DNA from: Enterococcus_E cecorum_B
GTDB lineage: Bacteria > Bacillota > Bacilli > Lactobacillales > Enterococcaceae
Length of the DNA: 13,806 bases
Assembly: GCA_946499615.1 (NCBI GenBank)
Contig: CAMMST010000060.1
Location: forward strand, 1-13,806
Direction: 5' to 3'
The notes below the pieces were generated by a model, which worked only from the letters and a program-made list of their open reading frames with translations, had not been told where the DNA came from and did no database searches. The position numbers and the translations under genes were made by a program. Below are positions 6,945 to 13,806 of the stretch, one piece after another (the first letter of the stretch is position 1; the number at the start of each line of letters is the position of its first letter).

Positions 6945-7757
6945 ATGGGAACAACACATAAAAAAGACAATCAACGTTATTATAACCCAATTCGAAAAGC
7001 AATATTAAATTATAAAATGATTGAACCAGGAGAAAAAGTTGCGATTGGCTTATCTGGAGGAAAAGATAGTACGACACTACTTTATTTGCTAGATACGATT
7101 AAAAAACAGCAGCGTCTAGGCTTTGATTTTGACATTCATCCAATGGTTTTAGATATGGGGATGGATATGGATTTAACCCCGCTTAAGGAATTTTGTGCCT
7201 CTTTAGGGTACGAATTAGATATTGTACCGACTGATATTGCCAAGATTGTATTTGATATCAGACAAGAGAAGAATCCATGCTCTTTATGTGCGAATTTGCG
7301 CCGCGGAATTCTTTATCAAACGGCTAAAGAGCGCGGCTGTAGCAAGGTTGCACTTGGTCACCACTTAGATGATGCGATTGAAACTTTTATGATGAATTGG
7401 TTATTCCATGGTGAATTTCGTAGTTTTGAACCGATAACTTATCTCACACGCAGCGAGGTTTCGATTATCCGTCCAATGTTATATGTAGAAGAAACCGCCA
7501 TTAAGCATTTTGTGCAACGTGAAGGGCTACCGGTGATTTTTAACCCGTGTCCTGCCGATAAAAAGACCAAACGTGAAGAGATGAAGCAATTGGTCAGTCG
7601 TTTAAGTGAGACTTATCCAGAAGTGCGTCAAAAATTCTTAAAAGGGATGGAAACGGGCACTTACGAGAACTTTTGGACACCAAAGCTAGTGGATGCTCCA
7701 AATAAAAATGTAAACGTTACTGAGAGTGAAAGTGACCCCCACTGCCAGTGCCACTAA
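6945..7757 (+). CDS. TtcA-like PP-loop tRNA thiolation enzyme
   Basis: The 270-residue protein of the adenylating N-type ATP pyrophosphatase family carries the PP-loop SGGKDS (37-42), a CSLC pair (C112, C115) followed by ANLRRG, GHHLDDAIET (138-147) and a third cysteine in FNPCPAD (C202). The CxxC plus distal Cys pattern matches the [4Fe-4S] ligands of TtcA, which makes 2-thiocytidine at tRNA position 32. The N-terminal order and the RRG after CxxC distinguish it from TilS lysidine synthase. In Gram-positives the tRNA target of such proteins is less certain, so I give no gene symbol. The C-terminus (about 250-270) is a low-complexity acidic tail ending DPHCQCH, which could bind metal and is not part of the core fold. 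GGAAAGG precedes the ATG by 7 bases. The gene starts 29 bases after the AlbA_2 gene, with no terminator between. Confidence 0.9.
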   Translation: MGTTHKKDNQRYYNPIRKAILNYKMIEPGEKVAIGLSGGKDSTTLLYLLDTIKKQQRLGFDFDIHPMVLDMGMDMDLTPLKEFCASLGYELDIVPTDIAKIVFDIRQEKNPCSLCANLRRGILYQTAKERGCSKVALGHHLDDAIETFMMNWLFHGEFRSFEPITYLTRSEVSIIRPMLYVEETAIKHFVQREGLPVIFNPCPADKKTKREEMKQLVSRLSETYPEVRQKFLKGMETGTYENFWTPKLVDAPNKNVNVTESESDPHCQCH

Positions 7758-7788
7758 TAAATAACCAGTGAATATTGGAGAAAAAGAG

Positions 7789-9009
7789 ATGGATATTTCA
7801 AAATTAACCATAGAAGATAAGGCACAAATTTCTGGGGAATATTTTCTAAATTATAGTTTTAATCGTTACGAAAATCAGCTGATAGATCTTGAAACACTTT
7901 CGTCTGGGCTGGACTTTTTTGATTTCAACCTGACAGGAGAAGAAACAATCCCACAAAGAGCGAATAAAGTTGCCCAATTACTCGATTATTTGAAAGATAC
8001 ACCGGAAGTACAAGAGGATGACTTTGTAGAGACTTTTCCGTATTATGAAAATGCCGATGAATTACAAGAAGCGATGGAAGACCTGCTTCAGTTCCGTTTT
8101 TTATTAAAAGAAGATGATGAAAGGCTTTATGAATTGATATTGAATGAAACGGACTTTCGTGAATCCTTGGAATTTGCAGAAGTTGGTGATTATGCTACCT
8201 TTTTCAATCTTGTAGCAAGTGATATAGAATTAGCGCTTTATATCAATTATTTGACGAAAATCTATCAAGCTGTACGTGAACAACAAATTTCAAGCGCGAT
8301 TCCTGATTTTGCTGAACTGCCCATAGTGACGCAACGCTTAATTCAAAAAATGGATGCTGGAATTTTGTCGCAACAAGCTCTCCGTATGATGGATTTAGCT
8401 CTTGCTCGTTTGGAACCAGAGATTAGTGAAGCCTTAGCCGAAAATATAGAGAGTTATTTAGCATTTAGTGATAAAGAGAATATCCTAGAGATTATAGATG
8501 CTATGGATGAAGAGGAACTAAGTCAAGCTTTGGATGCAATGAGTGATGACGATGTGGATGATATACTTATGGCGATGATAGATGATTTATCGAATGAAGA
8601 CTATGGCATGTATAACTATATCTTTAAAATCTATCCTAAAGGTTTTGGTCGACAAGTATATCGAATCATTCAAATGGCAGGCAATCAATCATTAGAAGAT
8701 CTGTTAGTGACCTTTTTAGATTCGATGAAATTTGATTTTACACACCTTTATCGCTTTGAAGTGGATGGTTTATCTTATGAACGAAGCGAGGAATATATGG
8801 ATGTGTTTTCTGAATTGGGTTCTGAAACGACCTTGGATTCCTTGGTATTGGAAGAAAATGAAGTGTTTGAAGCCGTTTATGATTTTGGTGATAATTGGCA
8901 ATTTATCTTTAAAGTTCAAAAGATGGAACAAATTAAAGATGAACAAGATTACTGGCCAACTAAAGTGCTAAAAGAAACAGGCTACATTGAACAATATCCA
9001 AATGATTAG
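7789..9009 (+). CDS. Acidic protein with C-terminal pRiA4b ORF-3-like domain
   Basis: The 406-residue protein is rich in Asp and Glu. Residues about 1-270 are a predicted helical region I do not recognise, ending in a very acidic stretch (DAMDEEELSQ, DDDVDDIL). Residues about 277-406 match the pRiA4b ORF-3-like fold: YIFKIYPKGFGRQVYRII, then FTHLYRFEVDG, and the hallmark YDFGDNW (364-370). That domain is found in many bacterial proteins and has no firmly known function. I chose the ATG at 7789 with GGAG 8 bases upstream; the GTG at 7768 lies before this ribosome binding site. The gene follows the TtcA-like gene by 31 bases and precedes a strong terminator, so it is probably the last gene of the operon. 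No signal peptide or membrane segment is seen, so it should be cytoplasmic. Confidence 0.85.
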   Translation: MDISKLTIEDKAQISGEYFLNYSFNRYENQLIDLETLSSGLDFFDFNLTGEETIPQRANKVAQLLDYLKDTPEVQEDDFVETFPYYENADELQEAMEDLLQFRFLLKEDDERLYELILNETDFRESLEFAEVGDYATFFNLVASDIELALYINYLTKIYQAVREQQISSAIPDFAELPIVTQRLIQKMDAGILSQQALRMMDLALARLEPEISEALAENIESYLAFSDKENILEIIDAMDEEELSQALDAMSDDDVDDILMAMIDDLSNEDYGMYNYIFKIYPKGFGRQVYRIIQMAGNQSLEDLLVTFLDSMKFDFTHLYRFEVDGLSYERSEEYMDVFSELGSETTLDSLVLEENEVFEAVYDFGDNWQFIFKVQKMEQIKDEQDYWPTKVLKETGYIEQYPND

Positions 9010-9035
9010 GTGAGAGAAGGTTCCTGAAATTAAAT

Positions 9036-9074
9036 ATCCCAGCTAGATTCATGTAAGTCTAGCCGGGATTTTTT
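9036..9074. terminator. Bidirectional terminator between convergent operons
   Basis: ATCCCAGCTAGA (9036-9047) pairs with TCTAGCCGGGAT (9058-9069), with one mismatch and a 10-base loop. A T6 run (9069-9074) follows on the plus strand. On the minus strand the hairpin lies about 19 bases beyond the DUF1905 stop and is followed by ATTTAATTT. It therefore serves both convergent operons. Confidence 0.88.
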
Positions 9075-9087
9075 GTATTATTAAATT

Positions 9088-9420
9088 CTAAAGTATAGGT
9101 TGGAAGGAAATAGTCAGGGTATCACCAACATCTTTTTGTAGTTCTTGACGAATATCTTTGCGGACGCCGAGAATATAACAGACACTGCCATCTGGATTTT
9201 TTACCCCCATATTGACAATGCTGCCTTCGTAATAGACCGTTTCAAAATAGACTCTGACCTTTAGACGACCTTTACCAAAAGAGTCTTTAATATTGACGGG
9301 CACGCGGACATAAGCGCCCCCTTTGCCCACTTCAGACGCTTCAATCACACTGGTAAATTGATAAGCGGCTTCCTGGGGAGAAAAGTGAGTATAATTTGTG
9401 AAATCCTGTATTGAATCCAT
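9088..9420 (-). CDS. DUF1905-family small beta-barrel-like protein
   Basis: The 110-residue protein matches DUF1905: FTSVIEAS, then GGAYVRVPVNI, FGKGRLKVRVYF, YEGSIVNMG, YILGVRKDIRQEL and VGDTLTISF in the expected order. The family is predicted to be a small beta-rich fold and is often fused to or near YdeI-like domains, but its function is unknown. The upstream ATG at 9426 is only two codons earlier. I prefer 9420, because the minus-strand AGGA is 7 bases from it and too close to the first ATG. It is the last gene of a minus-strand cluster, 17 bases after the DUF2200 gene. It is cytoplasmic, with no signal peptide. Confidence 0.85.
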   Translation of the reverse strand: MDSIQDFTNYTHFSPQEAAYQFTSVIEASEVGKGGAYVRVPVNIKDSFGKGRLKVRVYFETVYYEGSIVNMGVKNPDGSVCYILGVRKDIRQELQKDVGDTLTISFQPIL

Positions 9421-9437
9421 TATCATATCCTATCTAG

Positions 9438-9797
9438 CTAATCTTGACGCAGAATTTTTTCCATTTTTTTGCCTTTTGCGAGTTCATCAATTAATTTATC
9501 TAAATATCGAATTTGCTGCATTAGCGGATTTTCAATATCTTCTACACGATAGCCGCAGATGACGCCCTTAATAAGTTTTGCGTTAGGATTGATTTGTGGG
9601 GCTTCTTGAAAGAAAGTTTGATAATCGACTTCCTTGTCTAATTGTTGCGCAAGTTGTTCTGGTGTGTAGCCTGTTAACCAACAAATAATTTCATCGACTT
9701 CTGCTTGGGTACGGTTTTTGCGCTCAGCTTTTTTGACAAGTAAGGGATAAACACTTGCAAAATTCATCTTATAGACACGTTCCATATTCTTAGCCAT
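9438..9797 (-). CDS. DUF2200-family protein
   Basis: The 119-residue protein has a strong DUF2200 pattern: MERVYKMNFASVYPLLVKKAE, then NRTQAEVDEIICWLTGYT, TFFQEAPQINPNAKLIKGVICGYRVEDIE and PLMQQIRYLDKLIDELAKGKKMEKIL (given in pieces; this covers nearly the whole protein). Length and start agree with the family, which is widespread and uncharacterised. AGGAGG lies 8 bases before the ATG on the minus strand and overlaps the stop codon of the upstream gene, so translation is probably coupled. The fold is expected to be helical and cytoplasmic. No catalytic motif is evident. Confidence 0.92.
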   Translation of the reverse strand: MAKNMERVYKMNFASVYPLLVKKAERKNRTQAEVDEIICWLTGYTPEQLAQQLDKEVDYQTFFQEAPQINPNAKLIKGVICGYRVEDIENPLMQQIRYLDKLIDELAKGKKMEKILRQD

Positions 9798-9809
9798 TTA
9801 TACGTCCTC

Positions 9810-10541
9810 CTATTTGACTACGCTATATTCATCGATTGTCTTGCCATTTTCATCTTTTAAGACTAGCCAGCTGTTTGTTCCGGCAAAGTACAGAAAATGT
9901 CCGACCTCATTGACGCTTTTTAAGATAATATCTTCAGTTGTGACATTATCCTTGATTTTATCTGCTTGTTCTTGACGTAAGGTTAAAGCAAATCGCGCAC
10001 CAAATCCAAGAGAACCATCTTTATTTAAAGGCGCTTCAGGCATTAAAGTCGCACCCGCTAAAATACGAAATTCATTGCGCTTTTGCCAGTAGACTGTGGC
10101 TTTACTATTGAAATCATCAACATAAAAAGGAATCGTTGCAAATTCTTTTTTAAAACGATGTTGCGCTTTTTGTCCGGGACGTTTTGGTTTGCCATCGAAT
10201 TGAATATTGAAAGGTAATAAAATTGCTGCAATTTGATGAATGATAGGTAGATAGGCCTTTTGATAGTGCTTAGGGATTGCATATTCACCTTTAAAATATT
10301 CATTTGCAAATAAGTTTCGTAAAATAGGTAGTTCTACTTCTTGAACATCGATGACAAGACTTTGTAGTATTTCTTCAGGGAGTGTTTCTGTAATGAGACA
10401 CCACTTTCCTTTTTTGTCAGTATAAAGTTGGATGCTTTCACGCTGTAATTGTGTAATTGCAGCGTGAAATTGAATTTGAATTTTTTGATCAAGTGTTTGT
10501 AATCGTGCGCTTTTTTCGTTAATTTGAACAGTTAATTCCAT
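9810..10541 (-). CDS. Hypothetical protein, weak DUF4357-like C-terminus
   Basis: I do not recognise the 243-residue product with confidence. The N-terminus (about 1-45) is a likely coiled-coil/helical segment (VQINEKSARLQTLDQKIQ). The middle is mixed alpha/beta with a basic patch (DGKPKRPGQKAQHRFKK). The C-terminal 80 residues (FRILAGATL, LKSVNEVGHF, GTNSWLVLKDENGKTIDEY) loosely resemble DUF4357, which is found in nucleases and other DNA-related proteins. That resemblance is weak. The frame extends upstream to an ATG at 10673, but GGAGG (10547-10551) sits 5 bases before the ATG at 10541, whereas the far upstream ATG has no ribosome binding site. This is the first gene of the minus-strand cluster, with only 12 bases before DUF2200. 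Confidence 0.75.
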   Translation of the reverse strand: MELTVQINEKSARLQTLDQKIQIQFHAAITQLQRESIQLYTDKKGKWCLITETLPEEILQSLVIDVQEVELPILRNLFANEYFKGEYAIPKHYQKAYLPIIHQIAAILLPFNIQFDGKPKRPGQKAQHRFKKEFATIPFYVDDFNSKATVYWQKRNEFRILAGATLMPEAPLNKDGSLGFGARFALTLRQEQADKIKDNVTTEDIILKSVNEVGHFLYFAGTNSWLVLKDENGKTIDEYSVVK

Positions 10542-10872
10542 CGTTTCCTCCAGAAGTTCTTTTTCTTTCATTCTATCAATTTTGTACAAGAAATGCATGA
10601 AAATTGCCCAGAAAATTGCGATGAAAAGTTTGCGCGAATGTAAAGTGGATGCTGATCGGCTATCCGTCGTCATTTGATTCTAAAAGGGTGAGAGTTAGTT
10701 ATTAAAACGTATATTTATATGATTTGTGTTTTTATAACAAGTTATTTAATTTTAAATGATAATATCAAAATAAGGGATAATTTTTGATTTAATACGTTAA
10801 AAATGGTATATTTATTGTTAAAGGGAATATAGGAAAAATTAATTTTACACGTTATATTTTGGAGGGAAAAGA
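10542..10872. other. 331-bp AT-rich intergenic region between divergent genes
   Basis: It separates the minus-strand cluster from the CAP/GA gene and holds the promoter for the latter. The part at about 10600-10680 is less AT-rich than the rest and reads in frame with the minus-strand gene as a hydrophobic stretch. I consider it most likely untranslated leader. Two short palindromes, ATAACAAGTTAT (10734-10745) and TGATAATATCA (10757-10767), lie upstream of the promoter and could be regulator sites. No RNA gene is evident. Confidence 0.6.
10784..10812 (+). promoter_or_regulatory. Predicted promoter of the CAP/GA-repeat protein gene
   Basis: -35 TTGATT (10784-10789) and -10 TATATT (10807-10812) are separated by exactly 17 bp. 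A start near 10819 would leave a leader of about 54 bases before the ATG at 10873, which is preceded by GGAGGG at 10861-10866. Confidence 0.6.
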
Positions 10873-13806
10873 ATGTATACACATCGTACATTATTAAAGT
10901 ATTTAGTGGGCGCATCTTTATTGACTACCCCAGTGATTTTGACCAATACACAAATAGTTTACGCTAATGACCTAGGATACACCGTCATTCAAGCAACACC
11001 GGAAACTAGTTTTAAGATGGCAATAGAAGGGGAATATTTTCCTGTAAATGTTCAAGAAATACTGAATTATATTAACCAAGAGCGTAAAGAAGCTACGAAT
11101 AATGGCTATTTTGGTTATAAAAAAGAGCAATACAATCCATTGAAATGGAATACGCAGCTTGAAGAACTTGCCCGTGTACGAGCAATTGAAGCTAGTTTAT
11201 ATCCAATTCATTCGCGTACCAGTGGTGAGAATCCGAGTGCTAAGACTTTTGGGGAGAACTTGGCTTGGTACAACACCAACACTATGGATAATATTAAATT
11301 GCTGATGAGTGAGAAGAAGTATTATTTACAAAAAAGAAAGACCATTTTCAAAGATATGATGAAAGTGCCTGCGTCAGAGATGGAAAAGATTGGTCATTAT
11401 TATGCTTTTGTCAATCCGGCAAATAAATATGTCGCAGCGGCCACTTTCCAAATGGATATTCATTCAGGAATTACGCCTAACATCATGGTGGATCCAGATA
11501 ATCCACAGGCGGACTTAACCCAAAAGAAAAACTATGGTGTGACAGCGGTTAGTTTTGCAACCAATAACCACTACGGAACCAATGAAACCCCATTAAAACC
11601 AATTGATGGTAAAGAAGCAATCTATGATGTTTTGATTTCTTCAGCAAGTATGATGGAATTGCGAGGGATTGAAGTTTGGTGGCCACAAGAGGAGTTAACT
11701 ACAGGCAATGCTTATCAAATTAAGGCCAAAGCAACAACTTACTATAATGATCATGGAGCAATTGCAGTCGGAAATGCACCAATTGTAGAGGGAAATTGGC
11801 AATCAAACAACCCTAACGTACTATCTGTAGACCGCGATGGTGTCGTTAAGGCGTTAAGCGATGGAGAAGCTACGATTACTTTTTCAGTGAAATATGCTAA
11901 AAATATGACGGCTAGTAAGAAATTCACAGTAAAAGGTGGCAAAGTGACTGAAGTGACAACTCCTCCGCTTGCACCGACTAGCGAGGGTGTCAAATATGGC
12001 GAGACAATTGATCGAGCAGTTGACTTGGCTCCTACCCAGCTTGTTGACCGTAACGAAAGTGCTTTGCGAGTAATGGTAAAGCTACGTAAAAAGCTCGACC
12101 AGTTACCAGAATTAGTTGCATATAAATGGAACGGACTTCCTTTGTCTGAAGATTTTAAAATGGAATTTCAAAAATGGCAATTAAATCCTGAAGCATCAAA
12201 GAAAATGGAAGAAGTCTATCGTTTTGCAGAGTATATCAATGCTTCATTTGCAAATATTAACAAGCAAGATCAGTTATCTTCAGAAGAACAAGCTGCATTG
12301 AAAAAAGAAATCGTGGATATCTATGCGAATAAAGTAAAAAATATTGCTGATCCTGATTACAATGCGTTAAATGAAGAAGTTCGTCAAGTAATGAAGAAAG
12401 CGGAAGTGCAAAATTTCCAAAAAGCAGATGCAGCAGAACTTGAGAAACAAAGACCAGAATTATTAGCAAATTTAGAGGAAAATAGTATTTTGAATGCAGA
12501 GGAGAAGGCGGCATTCAGACAAAAAATAGAGCAAGCAACTAGTACGAGCGAATTATTGAGCATTAACGAAGAAATGCAAAAAGCAATCAATCAGAAAATT
12601 TCACAAGATGATTGGTTACAAAAGCAAACTACAGCCAAACAAACTTTGGCTAGTCTATCTCACTTAACACCTCAAGATCGTCAGCAATTAGAAAAAGAGA
12701 TTGATTTAGCGAAAGATGAAGCGACTTTACATGCAATATTAACACGAGCGAACGAATTAGAAGAAAAAAATAAAAATCAAGAAGCTGAGTTTGAACGTGC
12801 AAAACAAGAAGCAATTGCTAAAATTCAAGCGATGATAGATTTATTTGCAACAGCGAAAAGTCAAGCCCTTGAAAAAATTGGTCAAGCACGGACTATTGAC
12901 GAACTTCATGTAGTTTTAGATGATACCCTTCAAATAAATGAGGAACATAAAAAACAAAGAATAGAAGCGATGCAAAACGTTCAAGTGTTACCATATTTGA
13001 GTGAGCAATCGAAGCAGGGATATCTGGAACAAATCAAGAATGCACCATCTAAAGAAGAAATGGATTCAGTCGTTGCAAATGCATCCATGGAATATTATCA
13101 AAATATCCTGAAGTGGAATGCAGCAAGGAGTGAAATCGAGAATCTCAATGAGTTGACGAGTGCTGAGCGGAATACTTTTCTGAATGAAATCAGTCGCACA
13201 CAAGATGTAGACCAATTGGCAGAAATTGTCCAACGTGCGAAAAATCTAGCTAATGAACGTGCAAATACACAGCAAGATTTAGCAACAGCAAAACAAAATG
13301 CCAAAGATTCTCTAGATAAATTAACGTCACTTACAGATGTGCAAAAAACGCAGTATCAAAATCAGATCGACCAAGCAACAACCAAAGAAGCCGTTGCAGA
13401 AATCGTGAAACAAGCACAAGATGACAATGCCGCACGTTTAGCCGAAGAAGAAGCAGCCCAAGCAGAGTTAGCTAAAGCAAAAGAAGCAGCTAAAGCAACA
13501 ATCACGGGTCTAGCAAGCTTACCAGAAGCAAGCAAAGCAGAATATGCTGCACAAATTGACCAAGCAACGAGCAAAGAAGCCATTGCCGCAATCGTGAAAC
13601 AAGCACAAGATGACAATGCGAAACGCTTAGCTGAAGAAATGGCACAAGCAGAGTTAGCTAAAGCCAAAGAAGTAGCTAAAGCAACAGTCACTGGTCTAGC
13701 AAGCTTACCAGAAACAAGTAAAGCAGAATATGCTGCACAAATTGACCAAGCAACGAGCAAAGAAGCTATTGTAGAAATCGTGAAACAAGCGCAAGATGAA
13801 AATGCG
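10873..13806 (+). CDS. Secreted CAP-domain protein with Big_2-like Ig domain and GA-like repeats, 3' truncated by window edge
   Basis: The frame stays open to the last base, giving 978 residues so far. Residues 1-31 are a signal peptide (LLKYLVGASLLTTPVIL, cleavage likely at VYA/ND). Residues about 54-200 form a CAP/SCP domain: LKWNTQLEELARVRAIEA, IHSR (H113), FGENLAWYN (E128) and IGHYYAFVNP (H175), which match the conserved His/Glu/His. Residues about 303-354 look like a Big_2 Ig-like domain (NWQSNNPNVLSVDRDGVVKALSDGEATI is split by the family's loop). Residues about 385-515 are helical and unassigned. From about 516 there are roughly eight helical repeats of 50-62 residues resembling GA (albumin-binding) modules, with I..A....E/AI..IVKQA..DNA at each end. 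The last three are highly similar in DNA. The start is fixed by GGAGGG at 6-base spacing. The anchor, if any, lies beyond the window. Host-protein binding is inferred only. Confidence 0.92.
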   Translation, partial: MYTHRTLLKYLVGASLLTTPVILTNTQIVYANDLGYTVIQATPETSFKMAIEGEYFPVNVQEILNYINQERKEATNNGYFGYKKEQYNPLKWNTQLEELARVRAIEASLYPIHSRTSGENPSAKTFGENLAWYNTNTMDNIKLLMSEKKYYLQKRKTIFKDMMKVPASEMEKIGHYYAFVNPANKYVAAATFQMDIHSGITPNIMVDPDNPQADLTQKKNYGVTAVSFATNNHYGTNETPLKPIDGKEAIYDVLISSASMMELRGIEVWWPQEELTTGNAYQIKAKATTYYNDHGAIAVGNAPIVEGNWQSNNPNVLSVDRDGVVKALSDGEATITFSVKYAKNMTASKKFTVKGGKVTEVTTPPLAPTSEGVKYGETIDRAVDLAPTQLVDRNESALRVMVKLRKKLDQLPELVAYKWNGLPLSEDFKMEFQKWQLNPEASKKMEEVYRFAEYINASFANINKQDQLSSEEQAALKKEIVDIYANKVKNIADPDYNALNEEVRQVMKKAEVQNFQKADAAELEKQRPELLANLEENSILNAEEKAAFRQKIEQATSTSELLSINEEMQKAINQKISQDDWLQKQTTAKQTLASLSHLTPQDRQQLEKEIDLAKDEATLHAILTRANELEEKNKNQEAEFERAKQEAIAKIQAMIDLFATAKSQALEKIGQARTIDELHVVLDDTLQINEEHKKQRIEAMQNVQVLPYLSEQSKQGYLEQIKNAPSKEEMDSVVANASMEYYQNILKWNAARSEIENLNELTSAERNTFLNEISRTQDVDQLAEIVQRAKNLANERANTQQDLATAKQNAKDSLDKLTSLTDVQKTQYQNQIDQATTKEAVAEIVKQAQDDNAARLAEEEAAQAELAKAKEAAKATITGLASLPEASKAEYAAQIDQATSKEAIAAIVKQAQDDNAKRLAEEMAQAELAKAKEVAKATVTGLASLPETSKAEYAAQIDQATSKEAIVEIVKQAQDENA
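13276..13806 (+). repeat. GA-like module tandem repeats, about 186-bp period
   Basis: Units start near 13276, 13462 and 13648; the last is cut by the window edge. The second and third are nearly identical at DNA level, while the first is more diverged in its 5' half and matches well in its 3' half (QIDQAT, EIVKQAQDDNA). Older, diverged modules precede them from about 12418. This gradient shows expansion toward the 3' side, and the array probably continues beyond the window. Confidence 0.92.

Noticed and set aside
6945..7757. TilS lysidine synthase as the identity of the PP-loop protein
   Set aside because: The CxxC-ANLRRG segment and the third cysteine are TtcA-type, and the TilS C-terminal domains are missing.
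10597..10677. Small plus-strand ORF (MKIAQKIAMKSLRECKV..., 26 codons) in the intergenic region
   Set aside because: There is no ribosome binding site, it is very short and it overlaps the upstream leader of the minus-strand gene. Nothing supports translation.
10757..10767. TGATAATATCA palindrome as a possible Fur box
   Set aside because: It matches only part of the 7-1-7 Fur consensus and AT-rich DNA yields such palindromes by chance.
13098..13760. Long minus-strand frames opposite the GA-like repeats
   Set aside because: They are mirror images of a strong plus-strand repeat gene; their Ala/Ser/Leu-rich repetitive translation is a codon-bias artefact, with no start signals.

Overview
The window is AT-rich and gene-dense, with strong AGGAGG-type ribosome binding sites, a sortase-anchored surface protein and a large secreted CAP/GA-repeat protein. 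This points to a low-GC Gram-positive of the Lactobacillales. An Enterococcus-like genome is my best guess, but it is inferred from protein style and not proven. No rRNA, tRNA, CRISPR array, insertion sequence or integrase is visible.

Layout: (1) Bases 2-1894 hold the 3' part of a cell-wall-anchored adhesin or stalk protein with alternating SpaA/Cna-B-type and T-Q ester (VaFE) domains and an LPKSG sorting signal. A hairpin follows it. (2) Bases 2021-5382 hold a self-contained export module. A TetR-family repressor is divergent from an ABC ATPase and a 12-TM permease of the polyketide/antibiotic-exporter type. Two matching inverted repeats (TGAACT-N14-AGTTCA) bracket the exporter promoter, and one also covers the repressor -35 box, giving a readable autoregulatory switch. 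(3) Bases 5440-9074 look like one operon from an extended -10 promoter: an AlbA_2/GHKL/winged-helix protein with a 30-bp tandem repeat, a TtcA-like tRNA thiolase with a His/Cys-rich tail, and an acidic protein with a C-terminal pRiA4b ORF-3-like domain. It ends at a shared hairpin. (4) Bases 9088-10541 on the minus strand hold a three-gene cluster: an unrecognised protein, a DUF2200 protein and a DUF1905 protein. (5) After a 331-bp AT-rich gap with a good promoter, bases 10873-13806 hold the 5' part of a large secreted protein. It has a signal peptide, CAP domain, Big_2-like Ig domain, a helical region and about eight GA-like three-helix repeats, and runs off the right edge.

The window is thus flanked by two surface or secreted repeat proteins, with an exporter, a tRNA-modification operon and a small DUF cluster between them. 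I see no clear evidence of a wholly new defence or mobile system. The best leads are the two-operator TetR switch, the AlbA_2/TtcA-like/pRiA4b operon, and the surface-protein architecture with possible calcium sites beside the ester-bond motifs.
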